Shown here in pieces: positions 25,050 to 33,380 of a stretch of 41,727 bases of DNA. Where the stretch lies: assembly GCA_016283615.1 (NCBI GenBank), contig JAEENG010000134.1, positions 1 to 41,727 on the forward strand. Reading direction: 5' to 3'. Both the position numbers and the translations under genes were made by a program. Origin of the DNA: Treponema sp. (GTDB lineage: Bacteria; Spirochaetota; Spirochaetia; Treponematales; Treponemataceae). The notes under the pieces are model-generated. The model made no database searches, was not told the DNA's origin, and saw only the letters and a program-made list of their open reading frames with translations. Numbering within the stretch: the first letter of the stretch is position 1; the number at the start of each line of letters is the position of its first letter.

Positions 25050-26792
25050 ATGAAATATACTAAAATTACAGCAGTTGCAATGCTGCTTGCAGCCGGTACA
25101 TTTGGTTTTGCAGATGAATTTGATGAATTTTCAGGCGAATTCGAAGAGGTTGTTGAACCTGTAGTAACTCTCAGTGGAAGCGCATCAATGGCAGGCCGTG
25201 TTTACACAGACCTGCGCGACGGAAACAACGAAGTACTTGATCTTCAGGATTCACTTACAGAAGGAAATCCTTCGGTAAAAATCGGTGCTGATTACAGTGG
25301 CTCAGCTTCAGACGTATCTATCAAATTCAAGTTTGATAAATTCTCTCTCGGTGATTACAAAGAAGACATTGTTGAAGAATTTACAGCACGTGCTTACCTC
25401 GGCAACTTCCAGCTCGAAGCCGGAAAAATGAAGGTTGTATGGGGTAAGGGTGATAAACTCCACGTAGTTGATAACTTCAACGCAAACGACTACACAGACT
25501 ACATCATTCCTGATTACATTGACCGCCGTATCGCAGAACCAATGTTCCGCGTAGTATACAGCACACCAAGCAATGTTAAACTGGAAGGTATCTGGACACC
25601 AATGATGACAGCTGACCGTCTTGCTTCTGACGGTGTATGGGTTCCTAACGCAATGAAGACTTTGACATCAACTGTTGAAGGTGCAATGAAACACAACCTG
25701 GCTCTCATTCTTGACGGAACAATCAAGACTGTATCATCAGGTACAGGGACAAGCTCAACTGCCGTTGATGCTATCATGGCTGCTTCAAGCTTCAGTTCTG
25801 ATAATCTTGTTGGTGATGATATCCACTCAATCAAATTCGGACAGGCAGGTGCACGCACAACATTTACTCTCGGTCACCTCGACCTCGGTTTGAGCTACTA
25901 CTATGGTCACTCAAAACAGCCGAGTGCTAACCTGAGCCCGTATATCTCTTCTTTGACAGCTGCCATCACAAATGCAACATCTGTTTATGCAGCAGCAAAC
26001 GCTGCAACAATCCAGACTACATATGCTGATGAAATTACAAGCCTTGCTACAAACAAATATGCTGCATATTACACAAGCCTTGCTGGTCAGACAGTAAAAG
26101 ACCCTGTAACAGGTGCTGATGTAACAATTGCAGGTGCTACAGAAATCCAGACTCTTGCAGGTCATGCTGCATTTGCAGAAACATGTTCAAACCACGCTCA
26201 GGAATGGTATGCTCAGGGTAAATTGACTTTGACAGACCCTCTCGCACTTCCTGAACTCAACTACGACCAGGTTCAGGTATTCGGTCTTGAAATGGCTACA
26301 GTTCTCTGGAAATTCAACATTCGTGCTGAAGGTGCTTACTACCTCACAAAAGATACTGCCGGTGACAATCCATGGATTCACAACAACAGTGTACAGTGGG
26401 TAGCAGGTTTTGATATCGATATGCCTTGGACAAACATGAACCTCAACGTTCAGACTCAGGGTAAATACATCCTTAACAGCAACAAGATTAAGGAAGGCGC
26501 TTATGCCGCTTATGACGTTGATAAAGATGCAAACGACAAATACACAAACAACAAAATCGTTGTTAACCTGTCAGACAGCTACAACCACGATAACGTAAAG
26601 GTTGAAATCAGCGGTATCTACGGAATCGAACGCAAGGACATTCTTGTAATGCCTTCCCTCACAATCCGCGCTGCTGATGACTTCTCAATCAAAGCAAGCG
26701 GCCTGTGGATTCACGCACCTGATGAAGACTGCGAATTCTACGGCTGGGGCAACAACAGCTTTGCCCAGCTTTCTTGTAAATACCTGTTCTAG
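25050..26792 (+). CDS. Outer-membrane beta-barrel protein (DUF1302-like)
   Basis: The 580-residue protein has a signal peptide (cut near F-A-D, residue ~21), then an acidic stretch (E-F-D-E-F-S-G-E-F-E-E) and alternating polar/aromatic strands to a C-terminal phenylalanine (C-K-Y-L-F), the usual signal for outer-membrane insertion. An Ala/Thr-rich segment at about 300-385 interrupts the strands and is probably a long surface loop or plug. AAGGAG precedes the ATG. It is cotranscribed with the LolA-like gene (30-nt gap) and closed by a strong terminator. The substrate is unknown; pairing with a LolA-like protein suggests lipid or hydrophobic export. Confidence 0.8.
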   Translation: MKYTKITAVAMLLAAGTFGFADEFDEFSGEFEEVVEPVVTLSGSASMAGRVYTDLRDGNNEVLDLQDSLTEGNPSVKIGADYSGSASDVSIKFKFDKFSLGDYKEDIVEEFTARAYLGNFQLEAGKMKVVWGKGDKLHVVDNFNANDYTDYIIPDYIDRRIAEPMFRVVYSTPSNVKLEGIWTPMMTADRLASDGVWVPNAMKTLTSTVEGAMKHNLALILDGTIKTVSSGTGTSSTAVDAIMAASSFSSDNLVGDDIHSIKFGQAGARTTFTLGHLDLGLSYYYGHSKQPSANLSPYISSLTAAITNATSVYAAANAATIQTTYADEITSLATNKYAAYYTSLAGQTVKDPVTGADVTIAGATEIQTLAGHAAFAETCSNHAQEWYAQGKLTLTDPLALPELNYDQVQVFGLEMATVLWKFNIRAEGAYYLTKDTAGDNPWIHNNSVQWVAGFDIDMPWTNMNLNVQTQGKYILNSNKIKEGAYAAYDVDKDANDKYTNNKIVVNLSDSYNHDNVKVEISGIYGIERKDILVMPSLTIRAADDFSIKASGLWIHAPDEDCEFYGWGNNSFAQLSCKYLF

Positions 26793-26814
26793 TTTCAGAA
26801 CATAGTTATTACGG

Positions 26815-26859
26815 AAGCCCGCGGAACAATAATTATTTATTGCTTTTGCGGGCTTTTTT
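26815..26859 (+). terminator. Terminator of the LolA-like/barrel operon
   Basis: AAGCCCGC (26815-26822) pairs with GCGGGCTT (26848-26855), followed by a run of six T ending at 26859. Its distal arm lies inside the spacer of the clpP promoter. Confidence 0.9.
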
Positions 26860-26868
26860 CATTATATT
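26840..26868 (+). promoter_or_regulatory. clpP promoter inside the upstream terminator
   Basis: TTGCTT (26840-26845), a 17-bp spacer and TATATT (26863-26868) are followed after 6 nt by the clpP ATG. The spacer is the GCGGGC arm and T run of the terminator, and no ribosome-binding site is present. Confidence 0.5.
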
Positions 26869-26874
26869 TAGAAT

Positions 26875-27474
26875 ATGAGTAATTCAATTATTAACGAAGA
26901 AGAAAAGAAAGAAAAGAAGGGCAGCGGCTCTGATTCACTGATGGAGCGCCTTCTTAAATCCCGCCAGATTGTTGTTAGCGGCGAAGTTAACGAAGATCTT
27001 GTAGAAAAAATCGTTAAACAGCTTCTTGTTCTGGAAGCAGATTCTGACAAACCTATTTATCTGTACATCGACTCTCCGGGAGGATCAATCGACGACGGCT
27101 TTGGCCTTTATGACATGATCCGCTTTATCAAGGCTCCGGTTTACACAATCGGAATGGGCCTTATTGCAAGCATGGGAGTTACTTTGTTCCTTTCGGTTCC
27201 GAAGGAACGCAGATTCAGTCTGCCTAACAGCCACTTCCTTATTCATCAGCCGTTGATGGGTGGAAGCCGCGGTGTTGCAACTGACATCGAAATCACAGCA
27301 CAGGAAATCACAAAATCACGCGAAACTCTTACTCAGCTGATTGCTGACGCAACAGGCAAGGATTTTGAAACTGTAAAGAAAGATACTGAACGCGATCACT
27401 GGCTTACTGCAAAAGAAGCCCTTGATTACGGTATTGCAGGTAAAATTATTACAAGCCATTCAGAATTGAAATAA
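26875..27474 (+). CDS. clpP: ATP-dependent Clp protease proteolytic subunit
   Basis: The 199-residue protein is a ClpP: Y-I-D-S-P-G-G-S-I-D-D-G (about residues 64-75), catalytic Ser99 in I-A-S-M-G, catalytic His124 in L-I-H-Q-P and the D-T-E-R-D segment near 170 with the third catalytic residue. The Q-A-A before the Ser in E. coli ClpP is replaced by L-I-A. The N-terminus has a charged tail (E-E-E-K-K-E-K-K) longer than usual. ClpP forms a 14-subunit chamber fed by ClpX or ClpA; no clpX gene is near, and Treponema species often carry two clpP genes, so this may be the second. The gene for a UPF0158-GNAT protein follows after 23 nt. Confidence 0.93.
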   Translation: MSNSIINEEEKKEKKGSGSDSLMERLLKSRQIVVSGEVNEDLVEKIVKQLLVLEADSDKPIYLYIDSPGGSIDDGFGLYDMIRFIKAPVYTIGMGLIASMGVTLFLSVPKERRFSLPNSHFLIHQPLMGGSRGVATDIEITAQEITKSRETLTQLIADATGKDFETVKKDTERDHWLTAKEALDYGIAGKIITSHSELK

Positions 27475-27497
27475 ACCGTTTTTTGTGCTAAATTAAG

Positions 27498-28400
27498 ATG
27501 ATTTTTGAATTAACCGATTCCCTCGTAAATCAAATTATTTTTGCGATGGAAAACCAGAATCAAGTTTCGGCCCTCGATGTTCAAAACATGTGTATTGTTG
27601 ACGCTGGTTCTGTTGAGGTTGATGAAGATAAAATATATTTGCTGCCGGAGTGGACGTCTCACGACGGCTACGCTTTGCTTGAGTCATTTGTAAGTTCAAT
27701 CAGATGGTCTAAGGCCTATAAGGAACTTTCAACGGTTCTGGCAGAGGGAAGGGGGGTGTTCAGACAATTCAAAAATGCATTAAAAAAGTATCCGGAAAAC
27801 GAACGTAAATTCAATCTGTTAAAAAACAGCAGAATGAAATCCCGCGTCGTTGGATGGTACAATGAGCTTCGGATGTCCTGGGGGCTGGAAAAACTGAGTC
27901 AGGATTTTGATGAATGTGATGACTTGATTCAGGAAGATTTTGTTATCCGCCCATACAATCGTGTTTCGGACAGCGGTTTTGTTATGACAGAAGCTAAACA
28001 CTTTTCAGACGAACTAAAAACACAATATTCCGGGGAATTAGGACAGGCGCTTTCTGCGATTTTTGAAGAGGGCAGCCTTATTCAATCTCTGGAAAGCAAT
28101 GATACACAGGGACTTGTTTGTCAAACCTTAGAGGATGATTTTGCCGGTTGTATCTTATATTCGCCTGTTTTGTCCGCTGCAAAAACTGCGGTGTCGTTGA
28201 CTGCACTTTTTGTGAATCAGAATTACCGTGGCCTTGGAATTGCCGGCGAACTTATTGAAAGGTCAATTTCCAATTTGCAAAAAAACGGAATTCATTTTTT
28301 TATCATACCTAATTCTGTCTTAGTCTTTGAGCTGGAGCCTCTTTTGACCCGTCTGGGATTTAATCGAACAGGCACGGCTATGGTAGCAGAATTAAATTAA
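27498..28400 (+). CDS. UPF0158 domain fused to a GNAT acetyltransferase domain
   Basis: The N-terminal half (about residues 1-150) matches the UPF0158 family: F-E-L-T-D-S-L-V-N-Q-I-I-F-A-M-E-N-Q, L-P-E-W-T-S-H-D-G-Y, G-R-G-V-F-R-Q-F-K, K-Y-P-E-N-E-R and W-Y-N-E-L-R-M-S-W-G-L-E. The C-terminal ~130 residues look like a GNAT acetyltransferase: L-T-A-L-F-V-N-Q-N-Y-R-G-L-G-I-A-G-E-L-I-E-R (acetyl-CoA loop R/Q-x-x-G-x-G/A near 240-255), then L-G-F-N-R-T-G-T. The function of UPF0158 is unknown, so the target of the acetyltransferase is open. There is no ribosome-binding site; TAAATT lies 3 nt before the ATG, with TTGAAA 17 bp further upstream, which is too close for a normal start. Cotranscription with clpP or a nearby start are both possible. 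Confidence 0.8.
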   Translation: MIFELTDSLVNQIIFAMENQNQVSALDVQNMCIVDAGSVEVDEDKIYLLPEWTSHDGYALLESFVSSIRWSKAYKELSTVLAEGRGVFRQFKNALKKYPENERKFNLLKNSRMKSRVVGWYNELRMSWGLEKLSQDFDECDDLIQEDFVIRPYNRVSDSGFVMTEAKHFSDELKTQYSGELGQALSAIFEEGSLIQSLESNDTQGLVCQTLEDDFAGCILYSPVLSAAKTAVSLTALFVNQNYRGLGIAGELIERSISNLQKNGIHFFIIPNSVLVFELEPLLTRLGFNRTGTAMVAELN

Positions 28401-28423
28401 GCCTTTTTTTATAGGAGAACATT

Positions 28424-29224
28424 ATGGCTTTTAAACGCGACAATAATTTTAACATGGATCAGGTTGCAGCTTTCCTTAAAGATGCAGTTTCAAAAGTAGA
28501 GTCGGATCCGGAATCTTTTGAAGAACTCAAAAAAGCATTCAAAAAGAACGTTCCGCTTACACGCCGCTCGTACGTAGCAGCTTACCTGATGAAATGTGCC
28601 GGCGGAGCAATCTTCCGCTTTAATTCATACAAAAATCGCGAAGATTTCCACGGACGCCGCGAAAACGGTGACAACCGCAGAAATCGTTTTGAAGAACGCA
28701 CACCCCGCGAATCAAACAGCGAAGCACACGAAAAATTCCAGCGTGTAACAATCGATCCTGAAAATGCAGCAACTGTATTTGTTGGAATCGGCCGTAACCG
28801 CCGCGTATTCCCTCGTGACCTCGTTGGTTTGTTTATCAGCGTTGCAGGTCTTGAACGCGAACGCATCGGAAACATCCGTGTTCTCGCAAACTACTCTTTT
28901 GTTGAACTTTTCAAGGAAGATGCAGACAAAGCAATCAACGCCCTCAACGGATATGATTACCGCGGACGCAAACTTGCCGTAAGCTACTCAGCAAAGAAAG
29001 ACGAAGTTGAACAGACTGCAGATGAAGATTTTGCAGAAGAAAGAGTTCCGGATGTACCAAATACATCTGCTCCAATCGCTGATGCATTTACCCAGACAAA
29101 TACAGACACTGTTGCCCAGCAGGCTGCTTTTGCAAAAGAAATGGAAAGCGCAGCAGAAATGACTGACGAAGAAATCCTTGCTATGCGCGCTCCACGCTCA
29201 AGTTCTACAGCAGACATCCAGTAA
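28424..29224 (+). CDS. Free-standing DbpA-type RNA-binding protein
   Basis: The 266 residues have a helical N-terminal part (1-70, F-N-M-D-Q-V-A-A-F-L-K-D-A), an Arg/Asn-rich linker (~70-105, with R-R-E-N-G-D-N-R-R-N-R-F), and a domain at about 108-190 that resembles the DbpA C-terminal RNA-binding fold: V-F-V-G-I-G-R-N-R-R-V-F-P-R-D-L-V-G-L, I-G-N-I-R-V-L-A-N-Y-S-F-V-E-L, then A-L-N-G-Y-D-Y-R-G-R-K-L-A-V. The C-terminal ~70 residues are acidic and probably disordered. In DbpA this fold follows DEAD-box helicase domains and binds 23S rRNA; here no helicase is present. AGGAG precedes the ATG. The MBL-fold gene begins 2 nt after the stop. Confidence 0.85.
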   Translation: MAFKRDNNFNMDQVAAFLKDAVSKVESDPESFEELKKAFKKNVPLTRRSYVAAYLMKCAGGAIFRFNSYKNREDFHGRRENGDNRRNRFEERTPRESNSEAHEKFQRVTIDPENAATVFVGIGRNRRVFPRDLVGLFISVAGLERERIGNIRVLANYSFVELFKEDADKAINALNGYDYRGRKLAVSYSAKKDEVEQTADEDFAEERVPDVPNTSAPIADAFTQTNTDTVAQQAAFAKEMESAAEMTDEEILAMRAPRSSSTADIQ

Positions 29225-29226
29225 TA

Positions 29227-29934
29227 GTGACTTTAATACATACGGGGCCGCTCGGCGTAAATACTCTTATAGTTCCTCTGAAAGACAATAAGGTTTTTAT
29301 CGTTGATCCGGCCTCGTGTGAATTTTGCGGGGATGAGTCTCTTGTAAAAGACTTCCTTGCTAGAAATAACCTGGAACCTGTGGCAGTTTTTTTAACCCAC
29401 GGTCATTTTGACCATGTTGCAGGTTTACCCTTCCTGAAAAAATCCTTTCCTGATTTACCGGTTTTTATTCATAAAGCAGATTCTGCAATGCTCGGACCGG
29501 ACAGTGGGATTCAGCGCTCACAATTGAATTATATGGGCTTTGGAGACTTCTTTGCGGCCGTAGGTGACCTTCCATATCCGGACGGCTGTCTGGAAGACGG
29601 CAGAACCCTTCTGGACGCGTATACGGCGGTTTTTAAGGACAACGTTCCGGCTGCTCCGGATCAAAAAAGTGGAGCCCTTAACGAACTTTCCAAATGGACA
29701 GTGATTCACACACCTGGGCACACGATGGGAAGTGTGTGCTTTTATAATTCATCTGATAAAATTTTAATCAGCGGCGACACCCTGTTTTACGGCTCGTGGG
29801 GACGTACTGACCTTGGCGGTGATGAACATTTGATTCAGAAAAGTCTTCGTATGCTGAAAGAAAAAATTGACCCTGATACTTTTGTTTATCCGGGCCATGA
29901 TTACGCAGGCTTTAAGATGAGCGTCTGCTTTTAG
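29227..29934 (+). CDS. Metallo-beta-lactamase-fold hydrolase (glyoxalase II-like)
   Basis: The 235 residues have the full zinc-binding set: T-H-G-H-F-D-H-V-A-G (about 58-67), P-G-H-T-M-G-S-V (about 163-170), S-G-D-T-L-F and Y-P-G-H-D-Y near the end. This is the glyoxalase II/YcbL-type layout, hydrolysing thioesters such as S-lactoyl-glutathione or related compounds; the substrate is not shown. The start is a GTG 2 nt after the preceding stop without its own ribosome-binding site, so translation is probably coupled to the RNA-binding protein. Its stop TAG overlaps the stop of the phosphoesterase on the other strand. Confidence 0.88.
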   Translation: MTLIHTGPLGVNTLIVPLKDNKVFIVDPASCEFCGDESLVKDFLARNNLEPVAVFLTHGHFDHVAGLPFLKKSFPDLPVFIHKADSAMLGPDSGIQRSQLNYMGFGDFFAAVGDLPYPDGCLEDGRTLLDAYTAVFKDNVPAAPDQKSGALNELSKWTVIHTPGHTMGSVCFYNSSDKILISGDTLFYGSWGRTDLGGDEHLIQKSLRMLKEKIDPDTFVYPGHDYAGFKMSVCF

Positions 29935-30527
29935 AGCGAATAGAATTTGTATTCAATTACGGGCGAATCTCTGCTTATTGTAAGAACTGCGCAGGACTTG
30001 TCCGAATAATTTCTCGGGCGGGAGCAGCTTCCCGGATTGAACAGCAGTACATCGTCTTCAAAGCGCTCCTGGTACGGCACGTGAGTGTGACCAAAGAGAC
30101 CTGCCTTGCATCCGTGCTGGCGTACGTGTTCAAGAAGATTAGTGCGGCTGTAGTAAACTCCAAAACGGTGGCCGTGAGTCAAAAAGAGTTTTTTGCCGCA
30201 TACGCTTATTGTTTCATTTTCCGGGATATCAACTCTGTGCTGTTCATCCGTAAAAAGTGAATAAACACTGTCGTCCCCGTTGCCGCGTACAAAGGCCACA
30301 ACCGGCGGAACGATATTTATGTCTTTTGGAATGTGATAATTGTCTTCAATGATTGAAAATAAATCTGAAATTCCGTCGCCCAAAAAGAGAAGGGCGTCAC
30401 AGTCGCGGCCGTAGTTTTCGATTGCGTGTTCGAGAATTGAATGGTCGCCGTGGCTGTCAGATATTACCAGAAGTTTTGCGGATTCAAGATTGTCAAGTTC
30501 AGTTAATTCTTCTTTTGTTGCAAGCAT
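29931..30527 (-). CDS. YfcE/MJ0936-type metallophosphoesterase
   Basis: The 198 residues contain the calcineurin-like phosphoesterase motifs in order: I-S-D-S-H-G-D (about 22-28), F-L-G-D-G-I-S-D, V-R-G-N-G-D, L-T-H-G-H-R-F-G, F-G-H-T-H-V-P-Y and N-P-G-S-C-S-R-P-R. Small proteins of this group cut phosphodiesters such as bis-pNPP in vitro; natural substrates are mostly unknown. The ATG overlaps the stop of the upstream lipoprotein gene as TAATG, so translation is coupled. It converges on the MBL-fold gene with a 4-bp overlap of the stop codons. Confidence 0.9.
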   Translation of the reverse strand: MLATKEELTELDNLESAKLLVISDSHGDHSILEHAIENYGRDCDALLFLGDGISDLFSIIEDNYHIPKDINIVPPVVAFVRGNGDDSVYSLFTDEQHRVDIPENETISVCGKKLFLTHGHRFGVYYSRTNLLEHVRQHGCKAGLFGHTHVPYQERFEDDVLLFNPGSCSRPRNYSDKSCAVLTISRDSPVIEYKFYSL

Positions 30528-31303
30528 TATTCAAAAATAAAGTGATTAAGTGACTGAAGCCCTGTTTCGCTGTCAATATATGACCTTACAACCTTCTGCT
30601 TTCCTACAAGTTTCTGGATGTAAGCGCAGAGATTATTGTCGGCAGGAACAGGTCCCCGCAAATCAATCATTGCCTGTACTGAATTTAAAATCAGTGCTGT
30701 GGCATCAAAGTTTGGAATATATGTTGTCTGTTCGGTGTCGATGTTGTTTGTCTTTTGTGCGTAGTCCAGAACAAAGTTTGAAGTGGATTCTGAACCCAAA
30801 ATGTCGTCCTGTGTAAAGAACGAAAATACAGGATAATCAAGACTTCCGCTTTCGCTCTCGTCTTCAAGGCGGGCAACTGCATTGCACAAACCTTCCGGGG
30901 CTCCGACTATGAGAAGTCCTGCGAGAGTTTTGTCTTCGAGCTGGTTGTAGAGTGAACTTACGCGTACTTTTCCTGCAACCATAAAGTCATCCGGATATAC
31001 CATAAACTTAATCAGACCCGGAGTGTCTTCCTTTTCTACTCCATAGTTCAGGTCGAGGAGCTGGTATAGGTTTGTAACTGTTGCTTCGTCGTTGTAGCCG
31101 TAGCCGATTACAACAGCGATATTTTTACCAAGAAGATATTCTTTTGTTTCTGCGTTAAGGTGTTTGAGTTTTACGGCGGTTTTTACCGGACCGTTTGCAT
31201 TTGAATTTTGAGAATTTATCTGATAATAAGGTTTTTTTCTGCTGCACGAAAAAAGTGTAAGTGCACAGATTAAACCTGCTGTTATTGCAATTAGTTTTTT
31301 CAT
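30527..31303 (-). CDS. Lipoprotein with a periplasmic-binding-protein-like fold, function unknown
   Basis: The 258 residues start with a lipoprotein signal peptide (M-K-K-L-I-A...L-T-L-F-S-C, Cys20). The mature part alternates beta and alpha segments (I-A-V-V-I-G-Y-G-Y-N-D, L-A-G-L-L-I-V-G-A-P-E-G, P-V-F-S-F-F-T-Q-D-D), which resembles a solute-binding or BMP/DUF3798-like lipoprotein; this is a guess from pattern, not a firm match. There is no ribosome-binding site before the ATG; TAAAAT lies 6 nt upstream (leaderless candidate). The phosphoesterase gene overlaps its stop as TAATG, so the two form one operon. Confidence 0.75.
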   Translation of the reverse strand: MKKLIAITAGLICALTLFSCSRKKPYYQINSQNSNANGPVKTAVKLKHLNAETKEYLLGKNIAVVIGYGYNDEATVTNLYQLLDLNYGVEKEDTPGLIKFMVYPDDFMVAGKVRVSSLYNQLEDKTLAGLLIVGAPEGLCNAVARLEDESESGSLDYPVFSFFTQDDILGSESTSNFVLDYAQKTNNIDTEQTTYIPNFDATALILNSVQAMIDLRGPVPADNNLCAYIQKLVGKQKVVRSYIDSETGLQSLNHFIFE

Positions 31304-31309
31304 ACTTAT

Positions 31310-31315
31310 ATTTTA
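31310..31315 (-). promoter_or_regulatory. -10 box of the lipoprotein-phosphoesterase operon
   Basis: TAAAAT on the minus strand ends 6 nt before the ATG at 31303; a second TAAAAT lies about 10 bp upstream. No clear -35 hexamer and no ribosome-binding site are seen. Confidence 0.4.
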
Positions 31316-31360
31316 TCGGATTTTACGTGATTTGAGTAGTAAAAAGATAAATCCGGAAGC

Positions 31361-31388
31361 AAAAAAAACAGCCGGTCAGAACCGGCTG
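31361..31388 (-). terminator. Terminator of the FecR operon
   Basis: On the minus strand CAGCCGGT pairs with ACCGGCTG around a 4-nt loop and is followed by eight T (31368-31361). It closes the operon at 31413-33827 and separates it from the lipoprotein gene. Confidence 0.92.
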
Positions 31389-31412
31389 TCTGTATCCTTC
31401 AGACAATGTGCC

Positions 31413-32219
31413 TTATTGCGGCTGTTGCTGTATGCCGCCGCCAAACTTAACGTTTACGATAACTGTTGCAGAAGTTGGTTTTGTACCTTCGCCAGATGCA
31501 GAAACAACTGTCTCTGCTACAGTTTTTGTTCCGCCAACGTCAACCGACTGTTTCTGGGCGTTTTCTTTTGCTGTAGTTGTTGTTGTAGTTGTGTAAGAAA
31601 CTGTCTGGCCCGGACGAACGAGAATTGCGCCTGCTCCTGACTGTCCGTCACTTACTGCTGCAGGATCGTTTCCGCTGACTGCCGGAGTTGCGGCTTCTTC
31701 TTCAGCACCTGCTACCTGAGCTTTTGCACCGCCTTTTGGTGCCTTCCATACAGCGATGGAACCTTCGTAGCCTTTTACTTCTGTTTTCTTGAATTTATTT
31801 TTTACGCCGACGATTGTACCGCGTACCGACGCAGTTGCAACCGGCGAACGTACTGTAAAGCCTACGCGGCGGTCAACTGTCTTTTTTACGTCTGATTTGA
31901 GGGAGCCTGTATCAAGGAAGAGACGTGTGTCATCTTTGTCTCCTTTTTCTGCAAGCTGTTCAACTGTAATTCTTGAAAGAGGAGCTACTGTAACTGTAGT
32001 TTCTTTAATTTTAAGAATGAGTTCTGATTTAAATCCTGTCTGGATTACGGCACCCTTCTGAATTGTGCTGCCGATTTTGAGAGGTGTCCATGCACCGTCT
32101 GCCATCTGTACTTCAGTCTTTCCTTTTGCAGAAACTACCTTTGCTTCGAGTGCAAAAAGGGAAGCTGCGGAAAATGCGAGAATTGAAGCAAGTACAAAAA
32201 CGCGTGTTGATTTTTTCAT
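31413..32219 (-). CDS. Exported FecR-domain protein
   Basis: The second of two in-frame ATG codons (32219) is chosen: GGAGG lies 7 nt before it but only 1 nt before the first (32225). The product has a signal peptide (M-K-K-S-T...S-L-F-A-L) and then a FecR-type domain at about residues 30-150: V-S-A-K-G-K-T-E-V-Q, L-K-I-G-S-T-I-Q-K-G-A-V-I-Q-T-G, L-I-L-K-I-K-E and S-P-V-A-T-A-S-V-R-G-T. The C-terminal ~110 residues are Ala/Gly/Val/Thr-rich with a Pro/Gln end and look unstructured or surface-exposed. In this family FecR domains act in the periplasm as sensors or scaffolds. Here there is no FecI-type sigma gene; the partners are a barrel, a small exported protein and the divergent CHASE2 cyclase. 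Confidence 0.85.
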   Translation of the reverse strand: MKKSTRVFVLASILAFSAASLFALEAKVVSAKGKTEVQMADGAWTPLKIGSTIQKGAVIQTGFKSELILKIKETTVTVAPLSRITVEQLAEKGDKDDTRLFLDTGSLKSDVKKTVDRRVGFTVRSPVATASVRGTIVGVKNKFKKTEVKGYEGSIAVWKAPKGGAKAQVAGAEEEAATPAVSGNDPAAVSDGQSGAGAILVRPGQTVSYTTTTTTTAKENAQKQSVDVGGTKTVAETVVSASGEGTKPTSATVIVNVKFGGGIQQQPQ

Positions 32220-32237
32220 ATTCATTCCTCCTCTGTC

Positions 32238-33377
32238 CTAGAATGAAATCACTGCTTTAATTGTAACACTAGTTTTATTATTGTCAGAGATATCTGAGTC
32301 CAAATATTGTGTTATTCCTGCAGAAGCGAGTACATCACTCAGAATCTGCCAGTTAATTTTTGCATTATACTGGAAACCTTTGTATTCAATTGAATCATCC
32401 ATTGCATCAAATACAGCGTCTGCACCTGCAAGAAGAAGTATATTGCTTACCGGTTTTACAGAAGCGCTGAGACCTGCTTTTGCAAGAGAAGTGTATTCAG
32501 GTTCTTCAAGTGACTCTACTGCGGTTGAACTTGTAAATCCCACGAACTGCTTAAAAGGACCCTGTTCGCCTGAAGCATAAACTGCAGAAAGACCGATTGA
32601 AGTTTCAACATTAAGAGGAGGGTAAAAATTGAGGTTTGCAACGGAAAGATTGCTCATTTCAAAGTCACCTTCATCGTATTTTGAAAATCCGAATGCACCT
32701 GTTACATCGTAGTAAATATTGTTTGTAAGAGGGCCTGAAAGCTGGGCTTCTGCGTATGCTCTTGTATTTGCTGTTCCTGAAAGTTTTGTGGTAAAGATAC
32801 CTTCGGCGCTTAAAGTCTGTTCTCCGATAAGTCCCGGAAGGGAAGCCTTAAGACCGCCGGCAAAATATTTTGGACACAGATCATAAAGTTTTTCTGAATC
32901 TGCTGAAAATTCAGGATCAAGAATTGTAGTTGTCTGTGAGTTTAAAAGACCTGTGTAAAAGCCGAATGCTGTTGCGTTGAATGCAGGCAGTGCGTATGTT
33001 ACGGAAGCACCGTCTCCGTTCTGTGCGTAGATGAGTCCGGTCATATCAGAGTAGAAGAAACGGCCTGCAGTAAGTGTAATGTCCGAAACATTATAAATTA
33101 CGCGGGCTGTATCAAGGTCAGCGTATTGAATTGTTTTTTCTGTACCGAAGTTGCGTTCAAACTGGTATGTTCCCATGATGAGGAAGCTGTTTGCTTCAGA
33201 CGAACCGAAAGGAGAAGAAAACCAGAGGCTTACAGAGTCTTTCTGGTCAAGTTTGAGCCCGTCATCCGGAGTCTGATCTGCAAATTTTGAATTATTTGTA
33301 AAGGTTCCGCCAAAATCTGCTGTAAAGGCAGCAAGTGCAAGGCTAAAGAGTGCTGTTGTAATAATTGACTTTTTCAT
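32238..33377 (-). CDS. Outer-membrane beta-barrel protein
   Basis: The 379 residues have a signal peptide (M-K-K-S-I-I...A-A-F-T-A-D, cut near residue 19-20) and alternating strands with aromatic girdle residues to a C-terminal phenylalanine (K-A-V-I-S-F). I find no match to a named porin. It is translated 3 nt after the small exported protein and 18 nt before the FecR-domain gene, so the three are one operon. A role as pore or sensor partner for the FecR-domain protein is inference. Confidence 0.75.
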   Translation of the reverse strand: MKKSIITTALFSLALAAFTADFGGTFTNNSKFADQTPDDGLKLDQKDSVSLWFSSPFGSSEANSFLIMGTYQFERNFGTEKTIQYADLDTARVIYNVSDITLTAGRFFYSDMTGLIYAQNGDGASVTYALPAFNATAFGFYTGLLNSQTTTILDPEFSADSEKLYDLCPKYFAGGLKASLPGLIGEQTLSAEGIFTTKLSGTANTRAYAEAQLSGPLTNNIYYDVTGAFGFSKYDEGDFEMSNLSVANLNFYPPLNVETSIGLSAVYASGEQGPFKQFVGFTSSTAVESLEEPEYTSLAKAGLSASVKPVSNILLLAGADAVFDAMDDSIEYKGFQYNAKINWQILSDVLASAGITQYLDSDISDNNKTSVTIKAVISF

Positions 33378-33380
33378 ATT

